Shown here: positions 21,847 through 34,143 of the stretch, piece by piece
Position numbering within the stretch: the first letter of the stretch is position 1
Layout: the number at the start of each line of letters is the position of its first letter
Assembly (NCBI GenBank): GCA_029204045.2
Contig: CM055065.1
Coordinates: 12,413,024 to 12,477,023, forward strand
From: Tillandsia leiboldiana
Taxonomy: Eukaryota; Streptophyta; Magnoliopsida; Poales; Bromeliaceae
DNA length: 64,000 bases
Reading direction: 5' to 3'
Translations under genes and position numbers: made by a program
The notes under the pieces: generated by a model
Told to the model about the DNA's origin: nothing
Databases searched by the model: none
The model's input: only the letters and a program-made list of their open reading frames with translations

Positions 21847-24800
21847 TTATTTCAAGGAAAGCATTCCAATTGCTTTTCGTAAATGAATAAAACGTTTTTG
21901 ATCCAAAGGATTTTGTTAGAATGTCAGCTAATTGATCCTCAGTTGAAATAATGAAAGTTGAAGAGTATTTGATTCAACTAGCTCTCTAAGAAAATGATAT
22001 CTAAGTTCAATATGTTTTGTTCTAGAGTGCAACACAGGGTTTTTAGAAATGTTAATTGCACTTGTGTTGTCACAAAGAATTGTTACCGAAGATGCTGAAA
22101 TGCCGGAAGTCGCTCAATACGCTTTTCATCCAAATGAGTTGAGTTGAGCAACTTCCAGCTGAAATGTATTCCGCTTCGGCAGTCGAGAGTGCTATGCAAT
22201 TCTGCTTTTTACTGTGCCATGCAACAAGGCAATGGCCAAGATAGAAGCATGCACCACTCGTGCTTTTCCGATCATCCACTGATCCTGCCCAATCGGCATC
22301 TGAGTATCCAACAATATCCAAACTTGTTCCCTAGGATACCAAATTCCGAAATTAATTGATCCTTTGATATACGGATGATCCTTTTCACCGCTTTCAGGTG
22401 AACCTCCTTTGGTGCAGATTGATATCTCGCGCAAATCCCAACACTAAAGGATATATCCGGGCGACTAGCCGTGAGGTAAAGTAGACTTCCAATCATACTT
22501 CTATACAGTTCTCGTCTACATTCTCACTTTGTGATTTCACTTCCAAGTCCCTTGTGGCTAGTTCCCATTGGAGTTGGAAAATCTTACAATTTTCTAGATC
22601 AAACTTTTTGACCAACTCCATTGCATACTTGGATTGACTCAAGTGAATACCTTCATCATTTTGTTTAATTTGCAATCCAAGGAAAATAAGTCAATTCGCC
22701 CATCATGGACATCTCAAATTCGCTTTCCATGGTCTCCGCGAATTTAGAAGCATCATTATCTCTTTGTTGCCCCAAATACTATGTCATCGACATATATTTG
22801 TGCTACAATGAAATTGTTTTGATAATGCTTCACAAAGAGAGTCCTGTCAGCTCCCCTCGAGTATAGCCCTTCTCCAAAAGGTGCTTTGTTAACCTTTCGT
22901 ACCATGCTCGCGGTGCTTGTTTCAGACCCGTAAAGAGCCTTTTTCAAACGAAAAACATGGTTAGGTGGTTATGATCTACAAAACCTTTCGGTTGAGCCAC
23001 ATAAACTTCCTCATTTAAAAACCCATTTAGAAATGCGCTCTTAACGTCCATTTGAAATAATTTGATTTTTAAAATGACAAGCAATAGCAAACTAGTATAC
23101 GAATGGACTCGAGTCTAGCTACAGGGGCGAATGTTTCGTCAAAGTCTATACCTTCTACTTGAGAGTAGCCTTGAGCAACTAATCGTGCCTTGTTCCTGAT
23201 GATAGTACCATCCTCATTTTTCTTGTTCTTGAAGATCCATTTGGTACCTATCACATTATGTTGCTTTGGAGGCTTCGTTAATTCCCAGACTTTGTTTCGC
23301 TCAAATTGATGGAGCTCTTCCTGCATTGCTTTAATCCAGTAGTCATCCTGAAGAGCTTCATCTATGTTCTTTGGTTCGATTAAAGATACGTAGCAAGCGA
23401 ATCCACAAACCAACTGCCTCCGAGTTCTGACTCCTTCTTGTGGATCTCCAATATATCGATTCGGATGATCCTTGGAGATTCGTAGCGTTTGTTGAAACGG
23501 AGTACTCGGAGATATATGAGATGATTCCTGCACATCAGATAACTAGAAGAACCATTAGATGCATCATTAATATTGGAAAGTATTATTTGAGAAGATGCAA
23601 CTAGCAGGAGAAAATCATCTAGAGAGATATCGAGGGTAGATTTTTCAGATCCAAAGTGAAAAGCTTCATCTACTTTAACATTTATAGATTCTACGATCGT
23701 CTTAGATTCAAGTTAAATACTCGATATGCTCTGCTATTCGTAGAATACCCAAAAAGATCCCTTCATCACTTCGAGAGTCGAACTTTCCAAGATTTTCACG
23801 GTCACGTAAAATGTAACATCGACTCCCGAAGATACGAAAATATTTGATGTTGGGTTTTCTACTAAACCCAGCTCATATGGTGTATTTAAGTTCCCTGGCG
23901 CAAGTACACTCTATTAATGACATAGACAGCGTGTTCACAGCTTCAGCCCAAAAATGTAGCGGTAAATTCCGGCTATGAAGCATCACACGCGCCATCTCTT
24001 GAACAACCCTGTTCTTGCGCTCGACAACACCATTCTGTTGAGGTGTATAGGGTGCCGAGATTCATGCTTTAATACCGTTTGAAGTACAAAAATCAATGAA
24101 TTTGAATTAATGAATTCTCCACCTCTATCCTTCTAACACGAAGATCTTTTCATTCTTTTCAATCATAATACGAAGGCAGATCTCGTGAAAAGAATCAAAA
24201 AGTATCAGCTTCTCTCTTTTAAAAATGCGACCCAAGAATACCGAGAGAAATCATCAACCAATAAAAAAATATACCATTTACCTCCCAAAGATGGTTGACG
24301 GGTCGGCCCCATTAAATCCATGTGCAAAAAAGTCTCAAGGGCCGTTTGTACCAACGTGGTTCAAGTTCTTGTTGCAGTCCTACACTGTTTTCCCTTTTGG
24401 CAACCACCACACACAACGTTTGTTTAAATAAAAAGTCTTTGGAACCCCCTTGACCACGTCCTTGTTTGAAATTCCTAGTAAGTTCCTTAAATTTAAGTGA
24501 CCTAGCCTTTCATGCCAAAGAGTTTCATTATTCAAAGTGGCTAAGTTACAATTTTCAGAAAATTATTAGGAACAACATAACAATTGTTTTCAGATCTAAC
24601 CCCTTTTAAAAGAAGACATGGTCCTTATCAGTTACAACGCATTCAACAGATGAAAAGTTAACTGAAAACCATTGTCGCCAAAGTTGACTTATGCTTATGA
24701 GGTTAGTCTTAAGGCCATCAACAAATAAGAACTGTTTTTCAAAATCGGGCCATCTGGAATAGCTACCGTCCCTCTTTCCAACAATTTTGGAAGATCGACC

Positions 24801-25992
24801 GTCTCCGAAAACACCGTGTCCTCCGGAGATTTTCTCAAGATTTTGAAAACTATTTTGTCACCGGTCATGTGACGGGAACAACCCGCTATCAGATACCCAA
24901 GACGAACTATCATATGCATGCAAGGAAACATTGGTAACACGACAAGGGAAATTTCACCTTTGCGCACCAAACCCTTTTGGAGTGCGTCGGTAATGGTCGT
25001 GAGGTTTATGCCTAGGTGAAGGCGTCTTGTTAGACGATTGTTGTTCCTTGATGAAATCGTCTTGCGCGAGTGAACTACCAAGTCTCTTTTCATTTGAAAG
25101 GTTTGCTTTGATTTCCGGGGAGGAGCCTTTTTGGTAGTTGTGCAAGAGGTCCTTGAGATGAGCGTTCGACTCCGTCTTGCAATATCTTCTTATGTGCCCT
25201 GAAACACCACAACGAAAACATACCTTAGATCTTGACGATCCCAAAGAGGATGAAGTAGGTTTGTTGTCGTTGTTTGTCTTGAATTCCCGGTGTCGGAGGA
25301 GGAGATACCGACTGAGGCACAAAAACTGTCTCACTCGAACTTGGACTGTTTCCAGTTGAGTGTATCCGAGGCCGAACCGATTTGATTGACCAAGACCAAG
25401 AAGTCTATCCAACTTACTCCTTCCTGAAGAGAATCGCTGTAAGTCATTCTTGAGTTGGAAATGGTCTTTGTCATTTCCAGGTTATCCTGTCGAGCCTCGT
25501 TGTAGAGCTTTGAGAAGTGATTCGCTTATCCACCAGATTTGTATGTTCCTTCTCAAGTTGCTCATTGGACTCTTGAAGGGAAACATTTGCTTTTATCAGG
25601 TTTTCCCTTTCCACTTCAAGAGCGTTTGAGAGAGAAGTCGCTCTTTTTGCTTTTTCTTCGAGATCATGCACTCTCCCTCTCAAACTCTTGTTTTGCTTAG
25701 CCACTTTCTTTGAATCCCTCAAAAGTCTGTGGTAGGCTAGAGCAAAATCTTCACCTTCCGAATCATCCGATTCATTGTCCGTTGCATTCTTTTCAACAGT
25801 GGAGTTGGACAACGACTCGGATGTACTTGCCATAAAGCACATGAGGGTGAAGATACGGACGCGTGGAATGCGGTGGAGCTCTTTTCTTCATCACTCGAGA
25901 CGACTCATTTGACGTTGAGGTGTCATCCCAGGACGACTTGCAGGCTGTCTTCTTTGCCGGATTACTTGTAGGGACACTCCGTTGACAATGTG
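21847..25992 (-). pseudogene. Copia-2 gag C-part and pol, copy A (many indels)
   Basis: Seen on the minus strand: Gag coiled coil and zinc knuckle KVCFRCGVSGH (25190-25250), a degraded protease region near 24890, integrase pieces, RT (FDETFAPVARLES near 23120, YVDDIVFG near 22790), RNase H with GYSDADWAGS near 22290 and LSTAEAEYI near 22180, ending in a stop at 21847. The frame is broken many times by single-base gains and losses, often in homopolymers, while amino acid content is preserved. Upstream it ends at the N gap. 22515-25992 matches 26093-29570 closely, so this and copy B may be one locus assembled twice. Confidence 0.85.
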
Positions 25993-26092
25993 NNNNNNNN
26001 NNNNNNNNNNNNNNNNNNNNNNNNNNNNNNNNNNNNNNNNNNNNNNNNNNNNNNNNNNNNNNNNNNNNNNNNNNNNNNNNNNNNNNNNNNNN
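25993..26092. other. Assembly gap of 100 N
   Basis: Exactly 100 N, the usual placeholder for a gap of unknown length. The sequence left of it (ending CAATGTG) matches up to about 29570. The sequence right of it (starting CCTACATTCAC) matches from about 22515. Confidence 0.98.
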
Positions 26093-29000
26093 CCTACATT
26101 CACTTCCAAGTCCCTTGTGGCTAGTTCCCATAGGAGTCGGAAAATCTTCGAATTTTCAAGATCAAACTTTTAACCAACTCCATTGCATACTTGGATTGAC
26201 TCAAGTGAATACCTTCATCATTTTGTTTAATTTGCAATCCAAGGAAAATAAGTCAATTCGCCCATCATGGACATCTCAAATTCGCTTTCCATGGTCTCAC
26301 GCGAATTTAGAAGCATCATTATCTCTTGTTGCGCGAAATACAATGTCATCGACATAGATTTGGGCTACAATGAAATTGCTTTGATATGCTTCACAAAGAG
26401 AGTCCTATCAGCTCCCCCTCGAGTATAGCCCTTCTCCAAAAGGTGCTTTGTCAACCTTTCGTACCATGCTCGCGGTGCTTGTTTCAGACCGTAAAGAGCA
26501 TTTTTCAAACGAAAAACATGGTTAGGTTGTTTATGGTCTACAAACCTTTCGGTGAGCTACATAAACTTCCTCATTTAAAAAACCCATTTAGAAATGCGCT
26601 CTTAACGTCCATTTGAAATAATTGATTTTAAAATGACAAGCAATAGCAAACAGTATACGAATGGACTCGAGTCTAGCTACAGGGGCGAATGTTTCGTCAA
26701 AGTCTATACCTTCTACTTGAGAGTAGCCTTGAGCAACTAATCGTGCCTTGTTCCTGATGATAGTACCATCCTCATTTTCTTGTTCTTGAAGATCCATTTG
26801 GTACCTATCACATTATGTTGCTTGGAGGCTTCGTTAATTCCCAGACTTTGTTTCGCTCAAATTGATGGAGCTCTTCCTGCATTGCTTTAATCCAGTAGTC
26901 ATCCTGAAGAGCTTCATCTATGTTCTTTGGTTCGATTAAAGATACGTAGCAAGCGAATCCACAAACCAACTGCCTCCGAGTTCTGACTCCTTCTTGTGGA
27001 TCTCCAACAATATTCGATTCCGGATGATCCTTGGAGATTCGTAGCGTTGTTGAAAACGGAGTACTCGGAGATATATGAGATGATTCCTTGCACATCAGAT
27101 GAACTGAAGAACCATTAGATGCATCATTAATATTGGAAGTATTATTATGAGAAGATGCACAGCAGGAGAATCATCATCTAGAGAAATATCGAGGATAGAT
27201 TTTTTCAGATGCAAAGTGAAAAGCTTCATCTACTTTAACATTTATAGATTCTACGATCGTCTTAGATTCAAGTTAAATACTCGATATGCTCTACTATTAG
27301 TAGAATACCCCAAGAAAATCCCTTCGTCACTTCGTGAGTCAAACTTTCCAAGGTTTTCACGGTCACGTAAAATGTAACACCGACTCCCGAAGATGCGAAA
27401 ATATTTGATGTTGGGTTTTCTACCACACCATAGTTCATATGGTGTATTTAACGTTCCCAGGCGCAAGAACACTCGTTAATGACATAGACAGCGGTGTTCA
27501 CAGCTTCAGCCCAAAAATGTAGCGGTAATTCGGCTATGAAGCATCACACGCGCCATCTCTTGAACAACCCTGTTCTTGCGCTCGACAAACACCATTCTGT
27601 TGAGGTGTATAGGGTGCAGAGAATTCATGCTTATACCGTTTGAAGTACAAAAATCAATGAATTTTGAATTAATGAATTCTCCACCTCTATCACTTCTAAC
27701 ACGAATGATCTTTTCATTCTTTTCAATCATAATACGAAGGCAGATCTCGTGAAAAGAATCAAAAGTATCAGCTTTCCTCTTTTAAAAATGCTACCCAAGA
27801 ATACCGAGGAGAAATCATCAACCAATAAAAAAATATACCATTTACCTCCCAAAGATGGTTGACGGGTCGGCCCCATTAAATCCATGTGCAAAAGTTCCAA
27901 GGGCCGTTTTGTACCAACGTGGTTCAAGTTCTTGTGTGCAGTCCTACACTGTTTTCCCTTTTGGCAACCACCACACACAACGTTTTGTTTAAATAAAAGT
28001 TTTGGAACCCCCTTGACCACGTCCTTGTTTTGAAATTCTAGTAAGTTCCTTAAAATTTAAGTGACCTAGCCCTTTCATGCCAAAGAGTTTCATTATTCAA
28101 AGTGGCTAAGTTACAATTTTCAGAAAATTTATTAGGAACAACATAACAATTGTTTTCAGATCTAACCCCTTTTAAAAAGAAGACATGGTCCTTATCAGTT
28201 ACAACGCATTCAACAGATGAAAAGTTAACTGAAAAAACCATTGTCGCAAAGTTGACTTATGCTTATGAGGTTAGTCTTAAGGCCATCAACAAATAAGACG
28301 TTTTCAAAATCGGGCCATCTGGAATAGCTACCGTCCCTTTTTCCAACAATTTTGGAAGATCGACCGTCTCCGAAAAACAACCAAGTCCTCCGGAGATTTT
28401 CTCAAGATTTGAAAACTATTTTTGTCACCGGTCAGTGACGGGAACAACCGCTATCCAGATACCAAGACGAACTATCATATGCATGCAAGGAAACATTGGT
28501 AACAAGACAAGGTAAATTTCACCTTTGCGCACCCAACCCTTTTGGAGTGCGTCGGTAATGGTCGTGAGGTATTTCTCCTAGGTGAAGGCGTCTTGTCAGA
28601 TCGATTGCCGCTCCTTGATGATGTCGTCTTGCGCGGTGAACTACCAAGGCTCTTTTCATTTGAAAGGTTTTGCTTTGATTTCCGGGGAGGCGCCTTTTTG
28701 GTAGTCGTTGCAAGAGGTGATTGAGGTGAGCGTTTGACTCCCGTCTTGCAATATCTTCTTATGTGCCCTGAAACACCCACAACGAAAAACATACCTTAGA
28801 TCTTGACGATCCCAAAGAGGATGAAGTAGGTTTGTTGTCGTTGTTTGTCTTGAATTTCCGGTGTCGGAGGAGGAGATACCGACTGAGGCACAAAAACTGT
28901 CCCACTCGAACTTGGACTGTTTCCAGTTTGAGTGTATCCGAGGCCGAACCGATTTGATTGACTAAGACCAAGAAGTCTATCCAACTTACTCCTTCCTGAA

Positions 29001-29594
29001 GAGAATCGCTGTAAGTCATCCTTGAGTTGGAAAATGGTCTTTGTCATTTCCAGGTTATCCTGTCGAGCCTCGTTGTAGAGCTTTGAGCAGTGATTCGCTT
29101 TATCCACCAGATTTGTATGTTCCTTCTCAAAACGCTCATTGGACTCTTGAAGGGAAACATTTACTTTTATCAGATTTTTCCTTTCCACTTCAAGAGCATT
29201 TGAGAGAGAAGTTGCTCTTTTTGCTTCTTCTTCGAGATCATGCACTCTCCCTCTCAAACTCTTGTTTTGCTTAGCCACTTTCTTTGAATCCCTCAAAAGT
29301 CTGTGGTAGGCTAAGCAAAATCTTCACCTTCCGAATCATCCGATTCATTGTCCGTTGCAATCTTTTCAACAGTGGAGTTGGACAACGACTCGGATGTACT
29401 TGCCATAAAGCACATGAAGGGTGAAGATATGGATGCGTGGAATGCCGTGGAGCTCTTTTCTTCATCACTTGAAGACGACTCATTTGACGTTGAGTTGTCA
29501 TCCCAAGTGACGACTTGCATCGCCTTATTCTTTGCCGGATACTTGTTGGGACACTCCGTTGCAATGTGGCCATAGCCCTCGACATTTGAAGCAT
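26093..29594 (-). pseudogene. Copia-2 gag C-part and pol, copy B (many indels)
   Basis: Second copy of most of the copy A region. Seen: RT motifs near 26690 (FDETFAPVARLES) and YVDDIVFG near 26350, integrase SDRGGEF near 27690 and CGGCQKGKQ near 27970, protease remnants near 28460, a broken zinc knuckle near 28770, and the Gag coiled coil at 28950-29296. The RNase H end is missing because the copy starts at the N gap. Indels occur at different places from copy A, which fits independent read errors better than shared ancestry. Confidence 0.85.
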
Positions 29595-30523
29595 TGTAGT
29601 TGTCCCTCTGAACTTTTCTTATCCTTTGAGAAGTTCTCTTGCTTACTTGACTTGTAACTTGAAGTACCCTTGCCTTTGATCGACTTTCCGAAGGATGGAG
29701 ATTTGCTTGAATTACCCCTTCGAAAGTTGCGGCGAAACTTCCTTGTCAAGAGAGCGAGCTGCTTCTCAAATTCCTCCATTGAAAGGTTCTCGTCATCGTC
29801 TGAGGAGGATGTATCCGCGTCTTCTTCCTTAATTGTTTTCAACGCATAACCTGAAGACTTAGAAGAGGATGCTTTTCCAGAAGAATTATTAGTAGTAAAT
29901 GTCATTTCATAAGTTTGTAATGCACCAACTAATTCTTCTACACGTATTTCGTCCGGGTGTTTAATAGTTTCAATGGCAGTAACCTTTGGGCGAAATCGTT
30001 CAGGAAGAGTTCTTAAGATTTTTCTTACAATCTTAAATTCTGGAATCTTCTCTCCCAGGTTAGCACATGAGTTTACGATGTCTTGCAATCGTGTATTGTA
30101 GTCCGTGAAAGATTCATTTTCTGCCATCAAGATAGAGTCAAACTTGCTCGTAAGCATTTGCAGTTTCTGAATCTTCACGAGGTTAGTTCCCTCATGTGTA
30201 ACCTGAAGAACATCCCAGATTTCTTTCGCAGTCTCACATGCCGAGACGCGAGAGAATTCAGTTTGAGATAAGGCATTAAAAATAGCATTAATTCCCTTGC
30301 CATTGTAAGAAGAAGAATCTAACTCTTCCTTGGTCCATTTCGACCTAGGTTTTAAGGTGTGAACATCACCAATAAATTCAGTTGGATTAGACCATCCTAA
30401 TTCAATTGATTGCCACACCCATTCGTCGATCGAAACTAAAAAGGCTTTCATCCGCACTTTCCAGTACGCATAATTTGTTCCATCGAAGAACGGGGGTCGG
30501 TTGATGTTTCCACCTTCAACCAT
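29525..30523 (-). CDS. gag: Copia-2 Gag, N-terminal part
   Basis: Gag forms the virus-like particle that packages element RNA in the cytoplasm. The 332-codon ORF starts 18 nt inside the PBS end. Seen: an N-terminal region with NYAYWKVRM (about 18-26) and a UBN2-type gag domain (about 70-215), including NLVKIQKLQ and FTDYNTRLQDIV. A serine-rich, basic region follows, and a first zinc knuckle begins QCFKC near residue 313. The frame then shifts in the knuckle, and the rest of Gag (acidic/serine-rich region, coiled coil, second knuckle) continues in other frames at 28475-29520. In related elements Gag is continuous, so this shift is a defect or a sequencing error. Confidence 0.85.
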   Translation of the reverse strand: MVEGGNINRPPFFDGTNYAYWKVRMKAFLVSIDEWVWQSIELGWSNPTEFIGDVHTLKPRSKWTKEELDSSSYNGKGINAIFNALSQTEFSRVSACETAKEIWDVLQVTHEGTNLVKIQKLQMLTSKFDSILMAENESFTDYNTRLQDIVNSCANLGEKIPEFKIVRKILRTLPERFRPKVTAIETIKHPDEIRVEELVGALQTYEMTFTTNNSSGKASSSKSSGYALKTIKEEDADTSSSDDDENLSMEEFEKQLALLTRKFRRNFRRGNSSKSPSFGKSIKGKGTSSYKSSKQENFSKDKKSSEGQLQCFKCRGLWPHCNGVSQQVSGKE

Positions 30524-30540
30524 TGTTTTACAACCCTATT

Positions 30541-30555
30541 CCCTCTCTGATACCA
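30541..30555 (-). other. Copia-2 primer binding site
   Basis: TGGTATCAGAGAGGG on the minus strand, 2 nt after the LTR end. Its first 11 nt are complementary to the 3' end of initiator tRNA-Met. Confidence 0.9.
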
Positions 30556-31324
30556 CTTGTTGGGTTATATGTAATAAGGATCTAAATAGGGGAAAAAACA
30601 CCTAGAGGGGGGTGAATAGGTGTAAACGTATAAACACTCAAAAATCATTGCGATAAAAACCCAATGCGGAAATAAAAATAACTCGCAAGATTTTTACGTG
30701 GAAAAACTCCATCACCGGAGTAAAAAAACCACGGGACCGATAACACGGCAGAAATCCCCTAGAATTAAACACGTACAAGGTGATTTACCGTACACACTTA
30801 CGACTCAACCTTTTCCATACGCTCCTAGAGGATCTTCTCCGCTCGCTCCGCGACGCTTCTCTCGAATCCACGATCTGCGCCCAACGCCGAATCCACGGCG
30901 TCCAACGTCGAATCCACGACGTCCGACCCGAATCCACGGTCTTCACCCAATAGCACCCTTCGAATCCACGAATGTGCCTCGCTCCGAATCCATGAGAGCG
31001 GTTGAACCTTGAATCCACAAGGACACGCGAATCCACGCGCCGATTTTTGGGCTAATCGTTGTTTTTGGTGGTGATGATCCGCCGAATACTTAGATCAAAG
31101 ATAGATCGGAAATACCATCTAAGTATTCATTAGTTTGATTCAACTCAAGATGTGAGTATGAATACCTAGAATCAAACTAATCAATATAGATGAAGAAACA
31201 TAGAGTATTCTCTAATGATTTCCTTTCTTCTCTATATGTGGATCTAGAGCCGTATGAAATGATATATGAATATGACGGCTCTATTTGGATTCTGGATCCA
31301 CCATAGAAAAAAAGTCATAGGGTC

Positions 31325-31332
31325 TATTTATA
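31325..31332 (-). promoter_or_regulatory. TATA box of Copia-2 5' LTR
   Basis: TATAAATA, about 66 bp downstream of the GATCCGGATC cluster at 31399-31619. Predicted to drive the full-length RNA. Confidence 0.75.
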
Positions 31333-31398
31333 GGTTAGAAACCCTAGGAAGGAGATAAGAATCAAAAACCTAACATTTCTGGAATTTTGACGGACGGC

Positions 31399-31619
31399 GA
31401 TCCGGATCGGATTTGGGCGATCCGGATTGCAGTTGCAATAAAGACGGTTTCCAGAAAACAAACGTTCGGGATCCGGATCGGAATGCCTGATCCGGATCGT
31501 TCATACATTTTAGAAAACTCAACGTTCGGGATCCGGATCGTGAGATGCTGCGATCCGGATTGAAGTAATGTATGAAACAACAACCTTCGGGATCCGGATC
31601 GCTGGCTCTGATCCGGATC
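31399..31619 (-). promoter_or_regulatory. GATCCGGATC palindrome cluster in Copia-2 5' LTR
   Basis: Same eight copies as in the 3' LTR, unchanged between the two LTRs. Confidence 0.75.
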
Positions 31620-31847
31620 CTGAACATGTCCAAACACCAGTTTTTGATTTTTATGCAGTTAAAAATTCTTCCAAGTGTTTCTACACTACAAGAAGTATTC
31701 GGATCACACAAAAATATTTAGTTAAACATACCTGATCCTTTTGAATTCTTCTTTCTTGAGATTGAGTTGAATGATCCAACTTTCTTCACCTTCAATCTTC
31801 AAGACTTGAAACTTTCACGAAACTACGCCAACTCAAATTCCGTAACA

Positions 31848-33115
31848 TAGCTCGTCTCGAGTCAATTCGCATCCTTTTCGCGATTGCTTGTCATTTCAAA
31901 ATTAAGCTTTTTCAAATAGACGTTAAGAGCACCTTTTTAAATGGGTTTCTAATGAGAAAGTTTATGTGGCTCAACCGAAAGGTTTTCATTGACCATAAAC
32001 TACCTAACCATGTTTTTCGACTGAAAAAGGCTCTTTACGGTCTAAAACAAGCACCGCGAGCATGGTATGAAAGGTTGACAAAGCATCTTTTGGAAAAAGG
32101 CTACACTCGAGGGGGAGCGGATCGGACACTCTTTGTGAAGCATTTTCAGGATAACTTCATTGTGGCACAAATCTGTGTCGATGACATTGTATTTGGAGCA
32201 ACAAAGAATAATGATGCTTCAAAATTCGCTGAAACCATGGAAAGCGAATTTGAGATGTCCATGATGGGCGAGCTAACATATTTTCTTTGATTGCAAGTCA
32301 AACAAAATGAAGAAGGCAATCATCTGTGCCAATCCAAGTATGCAAGGGAGTTGGTGAAGAAATTCAGATTAGAAAACTCTAAAGACTTTCCGACTCCAAT
32401 GGGAACTAGCAACAAGGGATTAGGAAGTGAATCTCTCAGTGAAAGTGTAGACGAGAAGGTTTATCGCAGCATGATTAGAAGTCTACTTTATCTCACGGCT
32501 AGTCGCCCGGATATATCCTTCAGTGTTGGGATTTGTGCGTGATATCAATCTGCACCGAAGGAGGTTCACCTGAAAGCGGTGAAAAGGATCATCCGGTACG
32601 TCAAAGGAACGCTAAATTTCGGAATTTGGTATCCTATGGGCACAACTCTTGACATAATAGGATACTCAGATGCCGATTGGGCTGGATATGTGGATGATCG
32701 GAAAAGTACGAGTGGTGCATGTTTTTATCTTGGCCATTGTCTTGTTGCATGGCATAGTAAAAAGCAAAACTGCATTGCACTCTCGACTGCCGAAGCGGAA
32801 TATATTTTAGCGGGTAGTTGTTCAACTCAATTGGTCTGGATGAAAAGCGTGTTGAGCGACTTCCGAATTTCTGTGACTTCGGTAACTATTCTTTTTGACA
32901 ACACTAGTGCTATAAATATTTCTAAAAACCTTGTGTTGCACTCAAGAACAAAACATATTGAACTTAGATATCATTTTCTAAGAGAGCTAGTTGAATCAAG
33001 TATTCTTCAAATTTCTTATATTTCAACTGAAGATCAATTACCTGATATTTTAACAAAACCTTTGGATCAAAAATGTTTTATTCATTTACGTAAAGCAATT
33101 GGAATGCTTTCTTGA
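31848..33115 (+). pseudogene. Copia-1 pol C-part: RT and RNase H
   Basis: Continues the frame broken at 16816 (ARLESIRILFAIACHF). Seen: RT motifs ALYGLKQAPRAWYERL near 32030 and VDDIVFG near 32180; RNase H with GYSDADWAG near 32660, LSTAEAEYI near 32780 and FDNTSAINI near 32900; C-terminal HIELRYHFLRELVE, and a stop at 33113. Two in-frame TGA codons interrupt it: at 32288-32290, where a glycine is expected, and at about 32540-32542, where the relative has arginine (CGA to TGA). The first VDD residue context is CVDD rather than YVDD. It starts with the second TAGCT duplication. Confidence 0.9.
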
Positions 33116-34138
33116 AATAACCTCTTTTTGAAACCATTGCTTAGGTTAGGTTTTGTTTTGTGTTTCTGTTCTTTATCTATGCTTGTACATAGAACATTAA
33201 CTGAGCATATGTTATTGACTTTACTTGCATCCTTTTATGTTTTAAGAAATCTATTATGATTTGTATATCATGATAATTCATTTGATGCAATGATCATTTA
33301 TATCAATTAAGTCATCTTTAATTGATCAAAGTCAATTTCTCTCTCAAATGATCTCTTGGTATAGTTTTTATCATATTTGAAAATTGAGTTAAGTATGAAC
33401 ATGAGATCAATTTTTGGTTGAATACTTCATATCTTAAATAATTGATAGCCAATTTAGGGGGAGTTTATTAAAGTTTTATGCTTAAAAGATGTGGAAAGAG
33501 TTACATCCCAATGAGGAGTGTGAAAACTACCACCACATAGAGGAAAGAGCTACCACCTCGGTCGTCCGAGTACAGTGTGCAGCTACCACATGTATACAAA
33601 GCATGGTTTTTCTTGTTGATTAGATAAAATGCTTTTTGGAATACTTGACTCTGTCAAATTCCAAGATTGGTATAAGGTGGAAATTTTTATTGAAAGATGC
33701 TCAAAGAGCCACTCCCTATAATAAATTGACTAGATACATTATCTAACTTATTTGGGATTTCAAACATCTATCGATCTTTGTGCTTCATTTTCTTTACTAA
33801 ATTAATGACTTGATAAACGCATTACTCATTAGATCGTGATTGATGTTTTGAACTTGTTCAACTTTAAAGGATTTAATTTTTATAAATTTTCATTTCATTA
33901 CTTGGGTATTATTGATAGATTTAGCATAATCTATTTCTTTTAATAAGAAACGATGATTTTTGTTTAAAGTTGATATACAAAAATTGCTTATATACTTTTC
34001 TGGAATTTTTGGAATTTTTGTAAACTTTTCTGAAGAAAAAGTTGAAGCCGATCCGGACTGAAAAGTCTGTTCCGGATCCCGAAAGCAGAAATTGTCTGCG
34101 GGTAGCCGATCCGGACTGGACTCTCGAGCTGATCCGGA
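33116..34138 (+). other. Copia-1 spacer after pol
   Basis: AT-rich with no gene. It holds a purine tract TAGGGGGAG at 33455-33463, the conserved CTACCAC block at 33488-33606 and, at its end, the TCCGGA palindrome cluster (34050-34140). Confidence 0.75.
33488..33606 (+). other. Conserved CTACCAC block, Copia-1
   Basis: About 120 nt strongly conserved with the reverse strands of 21357-21476 and 54688-54808, although nearby spacer sequence is diverged. CTACCAC occurs at 33527, 33550 and 33583, with GGAAAGAG before two of the copies. It is non-coding; the function is unknown, and an RNA element is possible. Confidence 0.6.
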
Positions 34139-34140
34139 CC
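34050..34140 (+). promoter_or_regulatory. TCCGGA palindrome cluster before Copia-1 accessory gene
   Basis: Four TCCGGA cores, in GATCCGGACT, TTCCGGATCC, GATCCGGACT and GATCCGGACC. Element W is inserted directly after it, separating it from its TATA box at 41435. Confidence 0.75.
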
Positions 34141-34143
34141 GCG
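34139..34143 (+). other. Target-site duplication of element W, left copy
   Basis: CCGCG here and CCACG at 41421-41425, differing by one CpG-to-CpA change. Joining the flanks restores GGACCGCGGCTAGGG, which matches the same site in Copia-3 near 54145. Confidence 0.9.

Larger units (their letters stand above)
16817..31847 (-). mobile_element. Copia-2: SIRE/Maximus-type element, minus strand
   Basis: Read 5' to 3' on the minus strand: LTR 30558-31847, PBS 30541-30555, gag from 30523, pol, spacer, accessory ORF 18817-20223, purine tracts, LTR 16817-18105. It is inserted in the RT of Copia-1 with a perfect TAGCT duplication. The two LTRs differ at only a few positions that I noticed, so insertion looks recent. 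The apparent 15-kb length is inflated: about 3.5 kb of gag-pol occurs twice around an N gap. Counting it once gives about 11.5 kb. Confidence 0.9.
30558..31847 (-). repeat. Copia-2 5' LTR
   Basis: 1290 bp. On the minus strand it runs TGTTACGG to ATAACCCAACA and is flanked by the PBS at 30555. It has the palindrome cluster at 31399-31619 and a TATA box at 31325-31332. Only scattered differences from 16817-18105. Confidence 0.95.

Noticed and set aside
25793..26173. ORFs crossing the N gap
   Set aside because: They consist largely of unknown residues, and the two sides do not belong together in order.
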